DNA of 64,000 nt from Marinobacterium halophilum (GTDB lineage Bacteria; Pseudomonadota; Gammaproteobacteria; Pseudomonadales; Balneatricaceae). The stretch is from assembly GCF_003014615.1 (NCBI RefSeq), contig NZ_PYGI01000013.1, forward strand, positions 1 through 64,000, given 5' to 3'. Both the position numbers and the translations under genes were made by a program. This document shows, in pieces, positions 52,198 to 61,340 of this stretch; positions within the stretch are counted from its first letter, which is position 1, and each line of letters starts with the position of its first letter. The notes under the pieces are model-generated. The model saw only the letters and a list, made by a program, of their open reading frames with translations, made no database searches and was not told where the DNA came from.

Positions 52198-53181
52198 GTG
52201 AATTGCCAGGGATATGACCTGATTGGAGATGTGCACGGCTGCGCGCTCAGTCTGCGCATGCTGTTGGCCCGTTTGGGCTACCGTCAGGTCAATGGTGTCT
52301 ATCAACACCCGCAACGTAAAGTCATTTTCATTGGCGACATCATTGATCGAGGGCCGCACATTCGTGAGGCTTTGCAGCTGGTGCGGGCGATGGTAGATGG
52401 CGGTCATGCCCATATCGTTATGGGCAATCATGAATATAATTTCCTTTGCTACATGCTGCCTCACCCCGACAAGCCCGGCGAGCATTTGCGGGCTCATACC
52501 CCGCGTCATCAGCGTATTCTGCAACAAACGCTGGAGCAGTTGTCGCCTTATGCCAGCGAGCAGCAGGAATATCTGGAGTGGTTTTTGCAGATGCCCCTGT
52601 TTCTTGAATTCGAGCGCTTTCGCGCTGTACATGCCTGTTGGCACGGGCCGTTGATCGAACAGTTTCGCCAGCAGTATGGTGGCAATCGCATCGACCGTGA
52701 GTTTATTTATCGTTCAGCGATCGAAGATAGCTTTGAGTGGGTGTTGATGGACCGCTTATTGCGCGGTACACATCTGCGTTTGCCCAACGATGAGGTGATG
52801 GTGAGCAAAGATGGTTTCCGTCGCCGTTTTTTCCGCACCAAGTTCTGGACAACGGACCCGCAGTACCTGATAGACGTGGTGTTTCAGCCGGATCCACTAC
52901 CGGAGCATCTGGCGCGCCTGCCGCTCAATGATGAGCAGCGTAAGGATCTGATCCACTACGGGCCTGAAGAAAAGTTGTTGTTTATTGGCCACTACTGGCG
53001 TCAGGGGAAGCCTGCACCCGTTACCTCCAATATCGCTTGCATTGATTACAGCGCGGTTAAATTTGGCAAGCTGGTTGCCTATCGTCTGGACGATGAAACT
53101 CGGATCCTGCCGGAAAAATTCGTATGGGTCGATGTGGCTCGCGAGGTTCATTTGGCCACTGCGGAAGTGGGTGCGTCGTGA
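52198..53181 (+). CDS. Metallophosphoesterase of the nadK-pepN cluster
   Basis: The 327-residue protein is a calcineurin-like phosphoesterase: GDVHG (10-14), GDIIDRGP and GNHEYNF bind the two metals, and VHACWHG and GHYWR provide the later histidines. It resembles PrpA-type protein phosphatases but is longer; the substrate is unknown. The start is GTG 52198 right after nadK. The rhomboid gene overlaps its end by four bases. Confidence 0.9.
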   Translation: MNCQGYDLIGDVHGCALSLRMLLARLGYRQVNGVYQHPQRKVIFIGDIIDRGPHIREALQLVRAMVDGGHAHIVMGNHEYNFLCYMLPHPDKPGEHLRAHTPRHQRILQQTLEQLSPYASEQQEYLEWFLQMPLFLEFERFRAVHACWHGPLIEQFRQQYGGNRIDREFIYRSAIEDSFEWVLMDRLLRGTHLRLPNDEVMVSKDGFRRRFFRTKFWTTDPQYLIDVVFQPDPLPEHLARLPLNDEQRKDLIHYGPEEKLLFIGHYWRQGKPAPVTSNIACIDYSAVKFGKLVAYRLDDETRILPEKFVWVDVAREVHLATAEVGAS

Positions 53182-54032
53182 TTCCGGTGCTGGAAGTTCC
53201 GTTGCAGGAGGACCTGACCGCGTTTACGGCCTTCCTGTGGGAGCATTCGGTTCCCCATCGGGTAGTTGAAGAAGACGTGCGTCAGGTGGTATGGGTAGCG
53301 GAGAGCGTTGACCCTGCCCGTGTGCAGGATATCTACCGTTTTTGGCGTGATGGCGGTGACTTGGCTCGGATACAGCTGCATTCGGCCCGACAAAAACGCC
53401 TGATCCGTGCGATTGATTGGCGTACATTGCCGATCACGCTGGGACTGATTGTGTTGAGCTTTGTGTGCAGCTTCGTGATCGGTTTCGGCTCTGACATGGA
53501 AGCCATGGCATGGCTGAGCTTCACGCCCTTTGAGGTGCGTGGGGATAGGTTGCTCTATCAACATTTGGGGCAGATGTTGATCTCAGGCGAGATCTGGCGT
53601 CTGGTAACGCCCATGTTCATGCATTTCAGTGTGCTGCATATCCTGTTCAATCTGTTGTGGGTGTGGATTGTTGGCTCACGCATGGAGCCTGTTCAGGGCA
53701 GTGTTTCCCTGCTTGGGTTGGTGTTATTCAGTGCGCTGTCATCCAATTTGGCCCAGTACCTCGTAAGTGGTCCCATGTTTGGCGGCATGTCTGGCGTGGT
53801 GTTCGCGCTGCTGGGCTATAGCTGGCTGTGGGACAAGCGGGGCGGTCAGCCGCGAATCGGTTTGCCACCTGCGCTGATGGGCATGATGTTGTTCTGGCTG
53901 GCGCTGGGCTTTACCGGGGTGCTCGAAGGAGTGGGTCTGGGTGCCATCGCCAATACTGCGCATCTGGTTGGTCTGTTGGCCGGGCTATGCTGGTTGCCCG
54001 CAGGGCGATGGCTGAACAGGCATTCCCGCTGA
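53178..54032 (+). CDS. Rhomboid family intramembrane serine protease, GlpG-like
   Basis: The 284-residue protein has an N-terminal cytoplasmic domain (about 1-80) and six helices. The active site is GGMSGVVFALLGY with the catalytic Ser, and the His in NTAHLVGLLAG; HFSVLHILFN gives the oxyanion His/Asn. It would cleave transmembrane substrates in the inner membrane. GTG 53178 overlaps the stop of the phosphatase gene (GTGA), which rules out the longer frame from 53124. Confidence 0.93.
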   Translation: MIPVLEVPLQEDLTAFTAFLWEHSVPHRVVEEDVRQVVWVAESVDPARVQDIYRFWRDGGDLARIQLHSARQKRLIRAIDWRTLPITLGLIVLSFVCSFVIGFGSDMEAMAWLSFTPFEVRGDRLLYQHLGQMLISGEIWRLVTPMFMHFSVLHILFNLLWVWIVGSRMEPVQGSVSLLGLVLFSALSSNLAQYLVSGPMFGGMSGVVFALLGYSWLWDKRGGQPRIGLPPALMGMMLFWLALGFTGVLEGVGLGAIANTAHLVGLLAGLCWLPAGRWLNRHSR

Positions 54033-54076
54033 GCACTATGCTAGAATCGAGATGAGTTGACTGGAAGAGGTGTGGT

Positions 54077-54346
54077 ATGACGTTTGAAAAAATGATCGAG
54101 GCGATGACGCCTGAGGTCTATCAGTCACTGCGACGCGCAGTGGAGTTGGGTAAATGGCCGAATGGTCAGCGCCTGGTTCAGGAGCAGCGTGAAACCAGCC
54201 TGCGTGCGGTGATTGCGTACGAATACAAGCATGGTGTTGCGGAAGATCAGCGCGTTGGCTATATCGATCGTACGCGTTCCGATGGTGCTCAGCATGGTAC
54301 CGACCCTTTCCAGCCTCAGGTGCTTAAGATACTGACTGATGACTGA
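54077..54346 (+). CDS. DUF1315 family protein (YeaC-like)
   Basis: The 89-residue protein shows the DUF1315 pattern: MTPEVYQSLRRAVELGKWPNGQ followed by LVQEQRETSLRAVIAYE. It is small, acidic at the end and soluble; function unknown. It overlaps the DUF2797 gene by eight bases and keeps the order seen in Pseudomonas. Confidence 0.9.
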   Translation: MTFEKMIEAMTPEVYQSLRRAVELGKWPNGQRLVQEQRETSLRAVIAYEYKHGVAEDQRVGYIDRTRSDGAQHGTDPFQPQVLKILTDD

Positions 54347-55175
54347 CACGATCAACTCAGGCCTTAGCGGCCATTTGCGCAAAATGCACACCCGCCTTGA
54401 TACCCCGGTATCCTACCAGTTGCCGCTGGGGGATACGCTGGTGGATCTTAATGATCACATCGGGCAACCCATCACCCTCACCTTTACCGGGGTGATTAAC
54501 TGCCTGCATTGTGGTCGCAAGACCAAAAAGAGCTTCAGTCAGGGCTTTTGCTACCCTTGCTTCACTCGCTTGCCGCAGTGTGACAGCTGCATCGTCAAAC
54601 CGGAAAAATGCCATTTCCATGAAGGTACGTGCCGCGACCCTGCGTGGGGGGAGCGTCATTGCTTCCAGCCGCACGTGGTGTATCTGGCAAACTCCTCCGG
54701 AATTAAAGTCGGTATTACTCGTGGTGAGCAGGTACCAACCCGCTGGATGGATCAGGGTGCCATTCAGGCACTGCCCATTCTTGAAGTGGATAACCGTCTG
54801 CATTCGGGTTTGATCGAGCAGATTATCGCCGCGCATGTCAGTGACAAAACCAATTGGCGTACCATGCTTAAGGGGCAGGTCGAACCGCTTGACCTGTTGC
54901 AGGAACGTGATCGCCTGCTGGACCTGTGTGCATTGCAACTGGATGCGCTGCGTCAGCAGTATGGCGAAGATGCGATCCGCCGTTTGGATGCTGACGTGGT
55001 GGATATTGAATATCCGGTACTGGAATACCCGAGCAAAATTGCCACGCATAATTTCGACAAGAATCCGGACGTGTCCGGCGTCCTGATGGGAATCAAGGGA
55101 CAGTACCTGATTCTGGATACCGGCGTGATCAATATACGCAAGTTCGCCGCATACCACGTACAGCTAAGCTTTTGA
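54339..55175 (+). CDS. DUF2797 family zinc-ribbon protein
   Basis: The 278-residue protein has clustered cysteines (CLHCG, CYPCF, CDSC, CHFHEGTC) suggesting zinc ribbons, followed by VVYLANSSGIKVGITRGEQVPTRW, which resembles a GIY-YIG-like core. Function is unknown; nucleic acid binding is plausible. It lies 13 bases before pepN in a conserved gene order. Confidence 0.9.
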   Translation: MTDTINSGLSGHLRKMHTRLDTPVSYQLPLGDTLVDLNDHIGQPITLTFTGVINCLHCGRKTKKSFSQGFCYPCFTRLPQCDSCIVKPEKCHFHEGTCRDPAWGERHCFQPHVVYLANSSGIKVGITRGEQVPTRWMDQGAIQALPILEVDNRLHSGLIEQIIAAHVSDKTNWRTMLKGQVEPLDLLQERDRLLDLCALQLDALRQQYGEDAIRRLDADVVDIEYPVLEYPSKIATHNFDKNPDVSGVLMGIKGQYLILDTGVINIRKFAAYHVQLSF

Positions 55176-55188
55176 ATCTGGAGTTGTA

Positions 55189-57804
55189 ATGTCAGTCAAG
55201 CAGCCTAATACCATCTATCTGGAAGACTATCAGCCGCCAGCCTGGCTGATCAGCCATACCAAGCTTCGATTTGAACTGGAAGAAGAGCAGACACTTGTGC
55301 GTGCTCAGCTAAGTATCCAGTCCAATCCGGCTGCTCGTGACAAACGTATGCCGCTTGAGCTGTTTGGCGACGAAGGAATGGAGCTTTGTCGGCTGAGTAT
55401 TGATGGCCAGATACTGGAGGCCTGTGATTACCAGCGCGAGGCAGGGTATCTGCGCATCAATAACGTGCCGGATACATTTGTCCTTGAATGCGTGACGCGT
55501 TTGCTGCCGCATGAGAATACGACGCTGGAAGGGTTGTATAAGTCTGACGGCATGTTCTGTACCCAGTGCGAAGCCGAAGGCTTTCGCCGCATTACCTTCT
55601 TCCCGGATCGCCCTGATGTGATGTCGGTTTTCAGTACAACACTGGTGGCCGACAAATGCCTCTACCCCGTGCTGCTCTCCAACGGCAATCCGGTCGACAG
55701 TGGTGAAGATGATGACGGGCGTCACTGGGTGACCTGGGATGATCCCTGGCCCAAGCCCAGCTATCTGTTTGCGTTGGTTGCCGGTGATCTGGCATTACTG
55801 GAAGATAGCTTTACAACCCTGTCCGGGCGCGAAGTGGCGCTGCGTATCTATGCCGAGCGCAAGGATCTGGATAAACTCGACTATGCAATGCAGTCGTTAA
55901 AAAATGCCATGCGTTGGGATGAGGAGGTATACGGTCGCGAATATGATCTCGATATCTATATGATCGTGGCGGTCGACTTCTTCAATATGGGGGCAATGGA
56001 AAACAAGGGCCTCAATATCTTCAATACCTCCTGTGTTCTGGCGCACCCGCTAACCACGACGGATCAAGGCTTTCAGCGGGTCGAAGCCGTTGTGGCGCAT
56101 GAATACTTCCATAACTGGTCGGGTAACCGTGTTACCTGTCGTGACTGGTTTCAGTTAAGTCTGAAAGAGGGCTTTACGGTATTCCGTGATGCCGAGTTCT
56201 CTGCCGATATGAACTCGCGTACCGTTAAGCGTATTGAAGACGTCACTCTGCTCAGAACCGCTCAGTTTGCCGAAGATTCCAGCCCAATGGCCCATCCGGT
56301 GCGGCCTGAGTCGTACATGGAGATCTCCAACTTCTACACCCTGACCGTCTATGAGAAGGGCGCAGAAGTCGTGCGAATGCTGCATACCCTGCTGGGTGCT
56401 GAATTGTTCCGCCAGGGCAGTGATCTGTATTTCGAACGCCATGATGGTCAAGCCGTAACAACGGATGATTTTGTTGCGGCGATGGAAACCGTGTCAGGTC
56501 GCGATTTGACCCAGTTCAAGCGCTGGTACTCACAGGCCGGGACACCACGACTACAGGTGAGCGATCAATATGATGCCCGCGCGTGTGAATACCGTCTGAC
56601 TGTGCGTCAGAGCTGCCCGCCCTCACCGGGGCAGGATCACAAGCAGCCGTACCATCTGCCGCTGGCACTCGGGCTGGTGGCTGAAGATGGCACAGAACTG
56701 TACGCCGGTTTGCTTGAGCTGACCGGAGAAGAGCAGGAATTCTGTTTCGACAATATCAAACAGTGTCCGGTACCTTCCTTGTTGCGGGGCTTTTCGGCAC
56801 CGGTCAAGCTGGAATATGACTACAGTGACGCACAATTGTTGATGTTGTTGCGGCACGATACCGATGGTTTCAATCGTTGGGATGCCGGTCAACGACTGTC
56901 TATCCGCCTGTTGCAGGAACAGATGCAACGCTATCGTGATGGTCAACCGATGGTCTGCTCTGAAGCGTTGATTGAGGCCTGGCGACAGTTGCTCAATGAC
57001 ACCGCACTGGATCCGGCCATGCTCGCGCAGTGTCTGCGTTTACCGTCCGAAGCGCAGCTGAGTGAGTTGGCGGAACAGATTGATGTGGCTGCCATTCATG
57101 CCGCGCGTGAGTTCATGCGCACCTCGTTGGCTGCGGCACTGGAGCAAGAGTGGTTACAGGCTTATCAGCGCTGCGATACCAATGAACTCTATGCGCCCGA
57201 TGCGGACGCGGTCGGCCGCCGCAGTCTGAAGAATCTGGCGCTTGCCTATCTGGTGGCTACCGAACGTGAGCCCTGGTTGGCACTGGCCCGTCAGCAATAT
57301 CAGCAAAGTGATAACATGACGGATCAGCTGGCAGCATTCGCCCTGGTTGCACATTCGGATGATCGTGAAACCGCCGAAGAGTTGCTGCAGGCGTTTTACC
57401 AGCAGTGGCAGCACGAATCACTGGTGATGAACCAGTGGTTATCTGTGCAGGCTTCAGATCCCCGTGACGGCGCGCTGGAGCGTGTGGTTGCATTGGCACA
57501 ACATCCAGTGTTTGATATGCGCAATCCGAACAAGCTGCGGGCACTGATCGGTGCTTTCTGTGGTCAGAATGCACAGCATTTTCATGCCGAGGACGGTTCA
57601 GGCTATGCATGGCTGGCAGGCTGGATTTTGCAGCTGGACCAACAAAATCCGCAAATTGCTGCACGGCTGTTGACGCCGCTGACTCGCTGGAAGCGTTATG
57701 ATCCGGTGCGTGCAGGGCAGATGCAGGTGCAGCTGCAACGAATGATGGATACCACTGAGCTCTCTGCTGATGTATATGAAGTAGTGAGTAAGAGTCTTAT
57801 GTAA
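55189..57804 (+). CDS. pepN: Aminopeptidase N
   Basis: PepN is the main cytoplasmic M1 zinc aminopeptidase, removing N-terminal residues from peptides. The 871-residue protein has the substrate-binding GAMEN motif (MGAMENKG), the zinc site HEYFHNW with the second Glu about 18 residues later, and the catalytic Tyr region (YEKGAEVVRML). The C-terminal helical domain is complete. Length is normal for gammaproteobacteria. Confidence 0.97.
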   Translation: MSVKQPNTIYLEDYQPPAWLISHTKLRFELEEEQTLVRAQLSIQSNPAARDKRMPLELFGDEGMELCRLSIDGQILEACDYQREAGYLRINNVPDTFVLECVTRLLPHENTTLEGLYKSDGMFCTQCEAEGFRRITFFPDRPDVMSVFSTTLVADKCLYPVLLSNGNPVDSGEDDDGRHWVTWDDPWPKPSYLFALVAGDLALLEDSFTTLSGREVALRIYAERKDLDKLDYAMQSLKNAMRWDEEVYGREYDLDIYMIVAVDFFNMGAMENKGLNIFNTSCVLAHPLTTTDQGFQRVEAVVAHEYFHNWSGNRVTCRDWFQLSLKEGFTVFRDAEFSADMNSRTVKRIEDVTLLRTAQFAEDSSPMAHPVRPESYMEISNFYTLTVYEKGAEVVRMLHTLLGAELFRQGSDLYFERHDGQAVTTDDFVAAMETVSGRDLTQFKRWYSQAGTPRLQVSDQYDARACEYRLTVRQSCPPSPGQDHKQPYHLPLALGLVAEDGTELYAGLLELTGEEQEFCFDNIKQCPVPSLLRGFSAPVKLEYDYSDAQLLMLLRHDTDGFNRWDAGQRLSIRLLQEQMQRYRDGQPMVCSEALIEAWRQLLNDTALDPAMLAQCLRLPSEAQLSELAEQIDVAAIHAAREFMRTSLAAALEQEWLQAYQRCDTNELYAPDADAVGRRSLKNLALAYLVATEREPWLALARQQYQQSDNMTDQLAAFALVAHSDDRETAEELLQAFYQQWQHESLVMNQWLSVQASDPRDGALERVVALAQHPVFDMRNPNKLRALIGAFCGQNAQHFHAEDGSGYAWLAGWILQLDQQNPQIAARLLTPLTRWKRYDPVRAGQMQVQLQRMMDTTELSADVYEVVSKSLM

Positions 57805-57840
57805 TTGCTGGCACTGGCTGGCATTCCGTTCATGATCACT

Positions 57841-57858
57841 GGACTGCATTGGCAGTCC
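57841..57858 (+). other. Hairpin after pepN
   Basis: GGACTGC-ATTG-GCAGTCC is a perfect seven-base stem 37 bases after the pepN stop, without a T-run. It may stop or stabilise the pepN transcript. Confidence 0.4.
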
Positions 57859-57887
57859 TATAACAACAAGCTGTGAAGGATACGCAG

Positions 57888-58274
57888 ATGGAACCCTATT
57901 TCGATTCAAGTGATAAATTTGATCTTCAGCAGAACTACCGTCGTTATCTGAAGTTTCATGATCAGAGCCAGTCCGCTAACGAGGTGCTCAAGGATGCGCG
58001 CGCCAGTCGGGTCTGGGTTGCTGGTATTGTGCTGATGGTCTTTGCGCTGGCTTCCGAATTTTTCCTCGGTGCCGCTGCCGGTCTTTTCGGCCTTTATTTT
58101 TATCGTATCGTGATTGCCTGGTATCGTGTTAGCCAGGCAGAAGAAGGGTTGGAAGAAACCGCCCGCTGGTTTGCCGGCAAGGGCGTGAAGTTCGAAGGAC
58201 GCGTACTTTATGCGCGCAGTGATGACCAGCTGGAACAGCCGCTGGATCCGTTCAATGAAGAACTGTATCGCTGA
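57888..58274 (+). CDS. Small two-helix membrane protein, unknown function
   Basis: The 128-residue protein has an N-terminal soluble part (1-42), two close hydrophobic segments (about 45-62 and 65-82) that would form a hairpin in the membrane, and an amphipathic C-terminal tail. Not recognised. ATG 57888 lies seven bases after GAAGGA. It precedes the AlbA_2-domain gene by 14 bases, so the two may be co-expressed. Confidence 0.65.
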   Translation: MEPYFDSSDKFDLQQNYRRYLKFHDQSQSANEVLKDARASRVWVAGIVLMVFALASEFFLGAAAGLFGLYFYRIVIAWYRVSQAEEGLEETARWFAGKGVKFEGRVLYARSDDQLEQPLDPFNEELYR

Positions 58275-58288
58275 GTCCCGGTGCATTC

Positions 58289-59104
58289 ATGCAGCGTGAG
58301 TATCGAGGTTTAAGCCGCCGTACACAGTATTTGCTGTCCCTGCCGGAAGGCGTAAATGTTGATTACAAACGTGAAGTGCAGGCGATCAGAAGTTCTGATC
58401 TGGTCGCCTTCGCCAACACCCCTCAAGGGGGGGCCTTGTTGGTCGGGATTGATGAATATACCTCTGATAGCGGTGTGCAGCGTGGTCGGGTGGTTGGTTG
58501 TGACGTTGATGATAAGGCACGGCTGACGCTGATCAACAAATCGACCGGCTGTATTCCTATCGTTGAAATCAATATATTCACCGAAAATCTGGCAGCGTCC
58601 CGCCCCATTCTCCGGGTAGAAATCCCCCCCGGGCTGCATAAGCCCTACTGCACTCAGCGCGGTGAATATGCCGTCCGCACGGATGGGCGCAATCGCGCGC
58701 TCTTGCCCGAAGAGCTGCTGGCCATCTTCATGGAACGGGAAGGCGAGCAGTTCCTTTCCCGCTTCCGTGATGCTGTTCACCAGTTGGAAAACCAGTTGGG
58801 TGGTGTCAGTCATGCGCTCAGTGAAGGCATGCTGGGTGTGAGCGAGCGCCTGTACGAGTTGGACCATCAGCTGCAACGTACGCTTGGCCGCATCGAACAG
58901 CTGACCGACAGCAACAAGAAACGCTCCCGAAATTTGATGCAGGCCTTGCGCCAGAGCCAGGCAGGGATCGTGCAGCTGGAAAACAGCATAGCGCCGGTGA
59001 TCAATGACCAGGGGCAGCATCTGTTGCAAGATATCGAGCACAAACTGGGCATGTTGCTGGATCTTCTTGATAGCGATAACGGCAATGGCAGTCACAACCA
59101 CTGA
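58289..59104 (+). CDS. AlbA_2 (Schlafen-like) domain protein with coiled coil
   Basis: The 271-residue protein has an N-terminal AlbA_2 domain: VDYKRE, LVAFANTPQGGALLVGIDE and PYCTQRGEYAVRTDGRNR, matching divergent Alba/Schlafen-type ATP- or nucleic-acid-binding domains. The C-terminal half (about 150-260) is Gln/Leu-rich and strongly coiled. AlbA_2 proteins are often regulators or toxin/defence components; here the partner is unknown. ATG 58289 with weak ribosome-binding site. Confidence 0.75.
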   Translation: MQREYRGLSRRTQYLLSLPEGVNVDYKREVQAIRSSDLVAFANTPQGGALLVGIDEYTSDSGVQRGRVVGCDVDDKARLTLINKSTGCIPIVEINIFTENLAASRPILRVEIPPGLHKPYCTQRGEYAVRTDGRNRALLPEELLAIFMEREGEQFLSRFRDAVHQLENQLGGVSHALSEGMLGVSERLYELDHQLQRTLGRIEQLTDSNKKRSRNLMQALRQSQAGIVQLENSIAPVINDQGQHLLQDIEHKLGMLLDLLDSDNGNGSHNH

Positions 59105-59124
59105 TTGACTCTATCCACTCTGTT

Positions 59125-59138
59125 TTGATACGTATCAA
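59125..59138 (+). promoter_or_regulatory. Perfect FNR/Anr box
   Basis: TTGAT-ACGT-ATCAA is the exact FNR-family consensus. Its centre is about 41 bases upstream of the start predicted from TATAGT at 59160-59165, the class II activation position. Confidence 0.8.
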
Positions 59139-59159
59139 GAAGCGATAAACGGAGTCGTC

Positions 59160-59165
59160 TATAGT
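59160..59165 (+). promoter_or_regulatory. -10 element of the hemerythrin gene
   Basis: TATAGT, 34 bases before the ATG and correctly spaced from the FNR box. Confidence 0.55.
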
Positions 59166-59199
59166 GAAGTGAAGTAACCCTGATCCGGAGAATAGCACC

Positions 59200-59763
59200 A
59201 TGAACATTCTGTCAGAACTGCACCAGGATCATATCAATTTGAGCCGCCTGCTCGAAATGCTGGAACGCAAGGTCGAACGTTTGCGTGCCGGTGTTCATCC
59301 TGACTTCTCGCTTATGGCCGAAGTTGTCGCGTATGTGGGTGGCTATGCTGATCAGCATCATCATCCGCGCGAAGATCTAATATATGCCTTTTTTCGGGGT
59401 CGCAGTACAGAGCTGGACCAGGCATTCGAACGCTGTGAAGCGGAACATCAGGATCTGAAGCACCTGTCGACCCGATTGTCGGATTCAATTGATGGCGTTC
59501 TCAATGATGTTGTAATGCCGATGGATCAGTTGACTGATCAACTGGACGCATTTGTGCAGGCAGAAAAGTGCCATATTGATTTTGAAGAACAGGCAATCTT
59601 TCCGCCGCTGCAGGCGATGGCGACGGCAGCCGACTGGGATCAGTTGGCCGAGCAACTACCGTCGTCAGACGACCCTGTGTTTGGCGAACAGCAGGCGGAT
59701 GAATATCGCTCTCTCTACAAGGCGTTGATGGAAGATATGAACCGCTCTGAGTCAGAGTTTTGA
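59200..59763 (+). CDS. Hemerythrin-domain protein
   Basis: Hemerythrins hold a non-haem di-iron centre that binds oxygen or nitric oxide. The 187-residue helical protein has the expected His/Glu pattern: HQDHINL (first helix), YADQHHHPREDLIYAFF (second), CEAEHQDL (third) and CHIDFEEQAIFPPL (fourth). It resembles hemerythrin HHE proteins linked to oxygen or NO response. The perfect FNR box upstream indicates induction at low oxygen. The gene overlaps the convergent ribE by 12 bases. Confidence 0.93.
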   Translation: MNILSELHQDHINLSRLLEMLERKVERLRAGVHPDFSLMAEVVAYVGGYADQHHHPREDLIYAFFRGRSTELDQAFERCEAEHQDLKHLSTRLSDSIDGVLNDVVMPMDQLTDQLDAFVQAEKCHIDFEEQAIFPPLQAMATAADWDQLAEQLPSSDDPVFGEQQADEYRSLYKALMEDMNRSESEF

Positions 59764-60372
59764 GCGGTCCTGCAAGGCAAGATAGCGTTGCACGGTATCT
59801 ACAATAGCCTGTGTCTGAGGATCAACTTCAAGGTTGACGCAGTCGCCGATGTTCAGTTGGCCAAAGGTGGTTTGTCTGAGTGTTTCGGGAATCAGTGACA
59901 CGCTAAAGCTGTCGCTGTCCACGTCTGCCAGTGTCAGGCTGCACCCGTTCAGACCGGCAAACCCTTTAGGCAGCAGGTAGGGCGCAGCTACTGCGGGTAG
60001 ATCGAAGCGTATTTTCCGGTTGTCTGTTGATACATCCACACCCGTCACGCGTGCGGTGCAGAGAATATGCCCCGACATCAAATGGCCGCCGATTTCATCG
60101 CCGATTTTGGCGGCGCGCTCAAAATTTACCCGTTGACCGACTTCCAGAATGCCGAGGTTGGTCAGTTCCAGCGTAGTGTCGATAATATCAAAGCGAACCC
60201 GGGTCTCATCGAAGTCGGTAATGGTCAGGCAGGTGCCGTTGATGGCAATGCTGGCACCCGTCTCAAGGTGTGTGCTGTGTGCCGGCGGCAACACCAGTTC
60301 CAGTTGCATGAATCCATCTCTGCGGGTGCAGCCTGTCACGGTTGCCATGCCCTGGACGATACCTGTAAACAT
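59752..60372 (-). CDS. ribE: Riboflavin synthase, alpha subunit
   Basis: Riboflavin synthase dismutates two 6,7-dimethyl-8-ribityllumazine molecules. The 206-residue protein has the duplicated lumazine-binding fold: MFTGIVQG, ETGASIAINGTCLTI and IGGHLMSGHI in the first half, and GLNGCSLTLADV and LIPETLRQTTFG in the second. It is the E. coli RibE/C type. It stands apart from other rib genes and overlaps the hemerythrin gene tail to tail. Confidence 0.94.
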   Translation of the reverse strand: MFTGIVQGMATVTGCTRRDGFMQLELVLPPAHSTHLETGASIAINGTCLTITDFDETRVRFDIIDTTLELTNLGILEVGQRVNFERAAKIGDEIGGHLMSGHILCTARVTGVDVSTDNRKIRFDLPAVAAPYLLPKGFAGLNGCSLTLADVDSDSFSVSLIPETLRQTTFGQLNIGDCVNLEVDPQTQAIVDTVQRYLALQDRSKL

Positions 60373-60452
60373 ACTGTGCTAACCTCTCATTGAACGATCT
60401 GATCCGGTTGGTAGAACGTAATCTTACCCCAAAGCGCCAAGGAGAATGCAAT

Positions 60453-61340
60453 ATGCGAGTCTTGATTACAGGTGGCAGCGGGTTTGTCGGGCAGGCGTTG
60501 GCACGGGCATTGCTGACGCGTGGCGACCAGGTGGTGATTTTAAGTCGCAAGCCGGAAAATGTACCACATGCCAAGGGGCAGACCTGTGTTGCGGATCTGC
60601 AGCGGATTGACGGTCCGATTGATGCCGTTGTCAATCTTGCAGGTGCGCCTATTGTCGATCGGCGCTGGACATCATCACGCAAACGTCTGTTGCGTGACAG
60701 CCGCATTAAAACCACTGAGGCGCTGGTGCGTTGGATGCGTGAGCAGTCCACTCCACCGGCAGTACTGGTCAGTGGCTCGGCAATAGGTTATTACGGTTCA
60801 CATCAGGATGAAGTGTTGGGTGAGTCTGCGGGCAGTACGCCCGGTTTCCCGCATGAGCTGTGCCGCGATTGGGAGCAGGCAGCCTTGGATGCCTCGGTGC
60901 CGGGTACGCGCGTGTGTCTGATCCGCACCGGTGTAGTGTTGGGGCAAGGGGGAGCATTGGCGAAAATGTTGCCGGCGTTTCGTTTAGGTCTGGGCGGTCC
61001 GATCGGTAATGGTCTGCAATGGATGTCCTGGATTCACCTCGATGATGAAGTAGGTGCCATTCTGTATCTGCTGGATAATCCTGCGCTCAGCGGTCCGTTC
61101 AACCTGACGGCACCTGAACCGGTAACCAATGAAGAGTTCAGTAAAACCTTGGCAGCTGTACTGGGCCGGCCCGCGTTCATGCGCGTACCGGCTATTGTGA
61201 TGAAAGTGTTGCTGGGTGAAGCCAGTGAACTACTGGTGGAAGGGCAACGTGTCGTGCCCGAGCATCTGAATACGGCGGGATATGTCTTCAAGCATCCGCA
61301 TCTGGAGCCGGCACTACGTGCAGTGCTGAAGCGCCATTGA
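60453..61340 (+). CDS. TIGR01777 family epimerase (YfcH-like)
   Basis: The 295-residue protein is an extended-SDR NAD(P)-binding protein with TGGSGFVGQALARALL at the N-terminus, NLAGAPIVDRRW, SGSAIGYYG and the C-terminal DUF1731-like tail. These are the marks of the TIGR01777 group, whose substrate is unknown. ATG 60453 has AAGGAG eight bases upstream, against a longer frame from 60390. Its stop directly abuts the stop of the convergent batD. Confidence 0.9.
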   Translation: MRVLITGGSGFVGQALARALLTRGDQVVILSRKPENVPHAKGQTCVADLQRIDGPIDAVVNLAGAPIVDRRWTSSRKRLLRDSRIKTTEALVRWMREQSTPPAVLVSGSAIGYYGSHQDEVLGESAGSTPGFPHELCRDWEQAALDASVPGTRVCLIRTGVVLGQGGALAKMLPAFRLGLGGPIGNGLQWMSWIHLDDEVGAILYLLDNPALSGPFNLTAPEPVTNEEFSKTLAAVLGRPAFMRVPAIVMKVLLGEASELLVEGQRVVPEHLNTAGYVFKHPHLEPALRAVLKRH

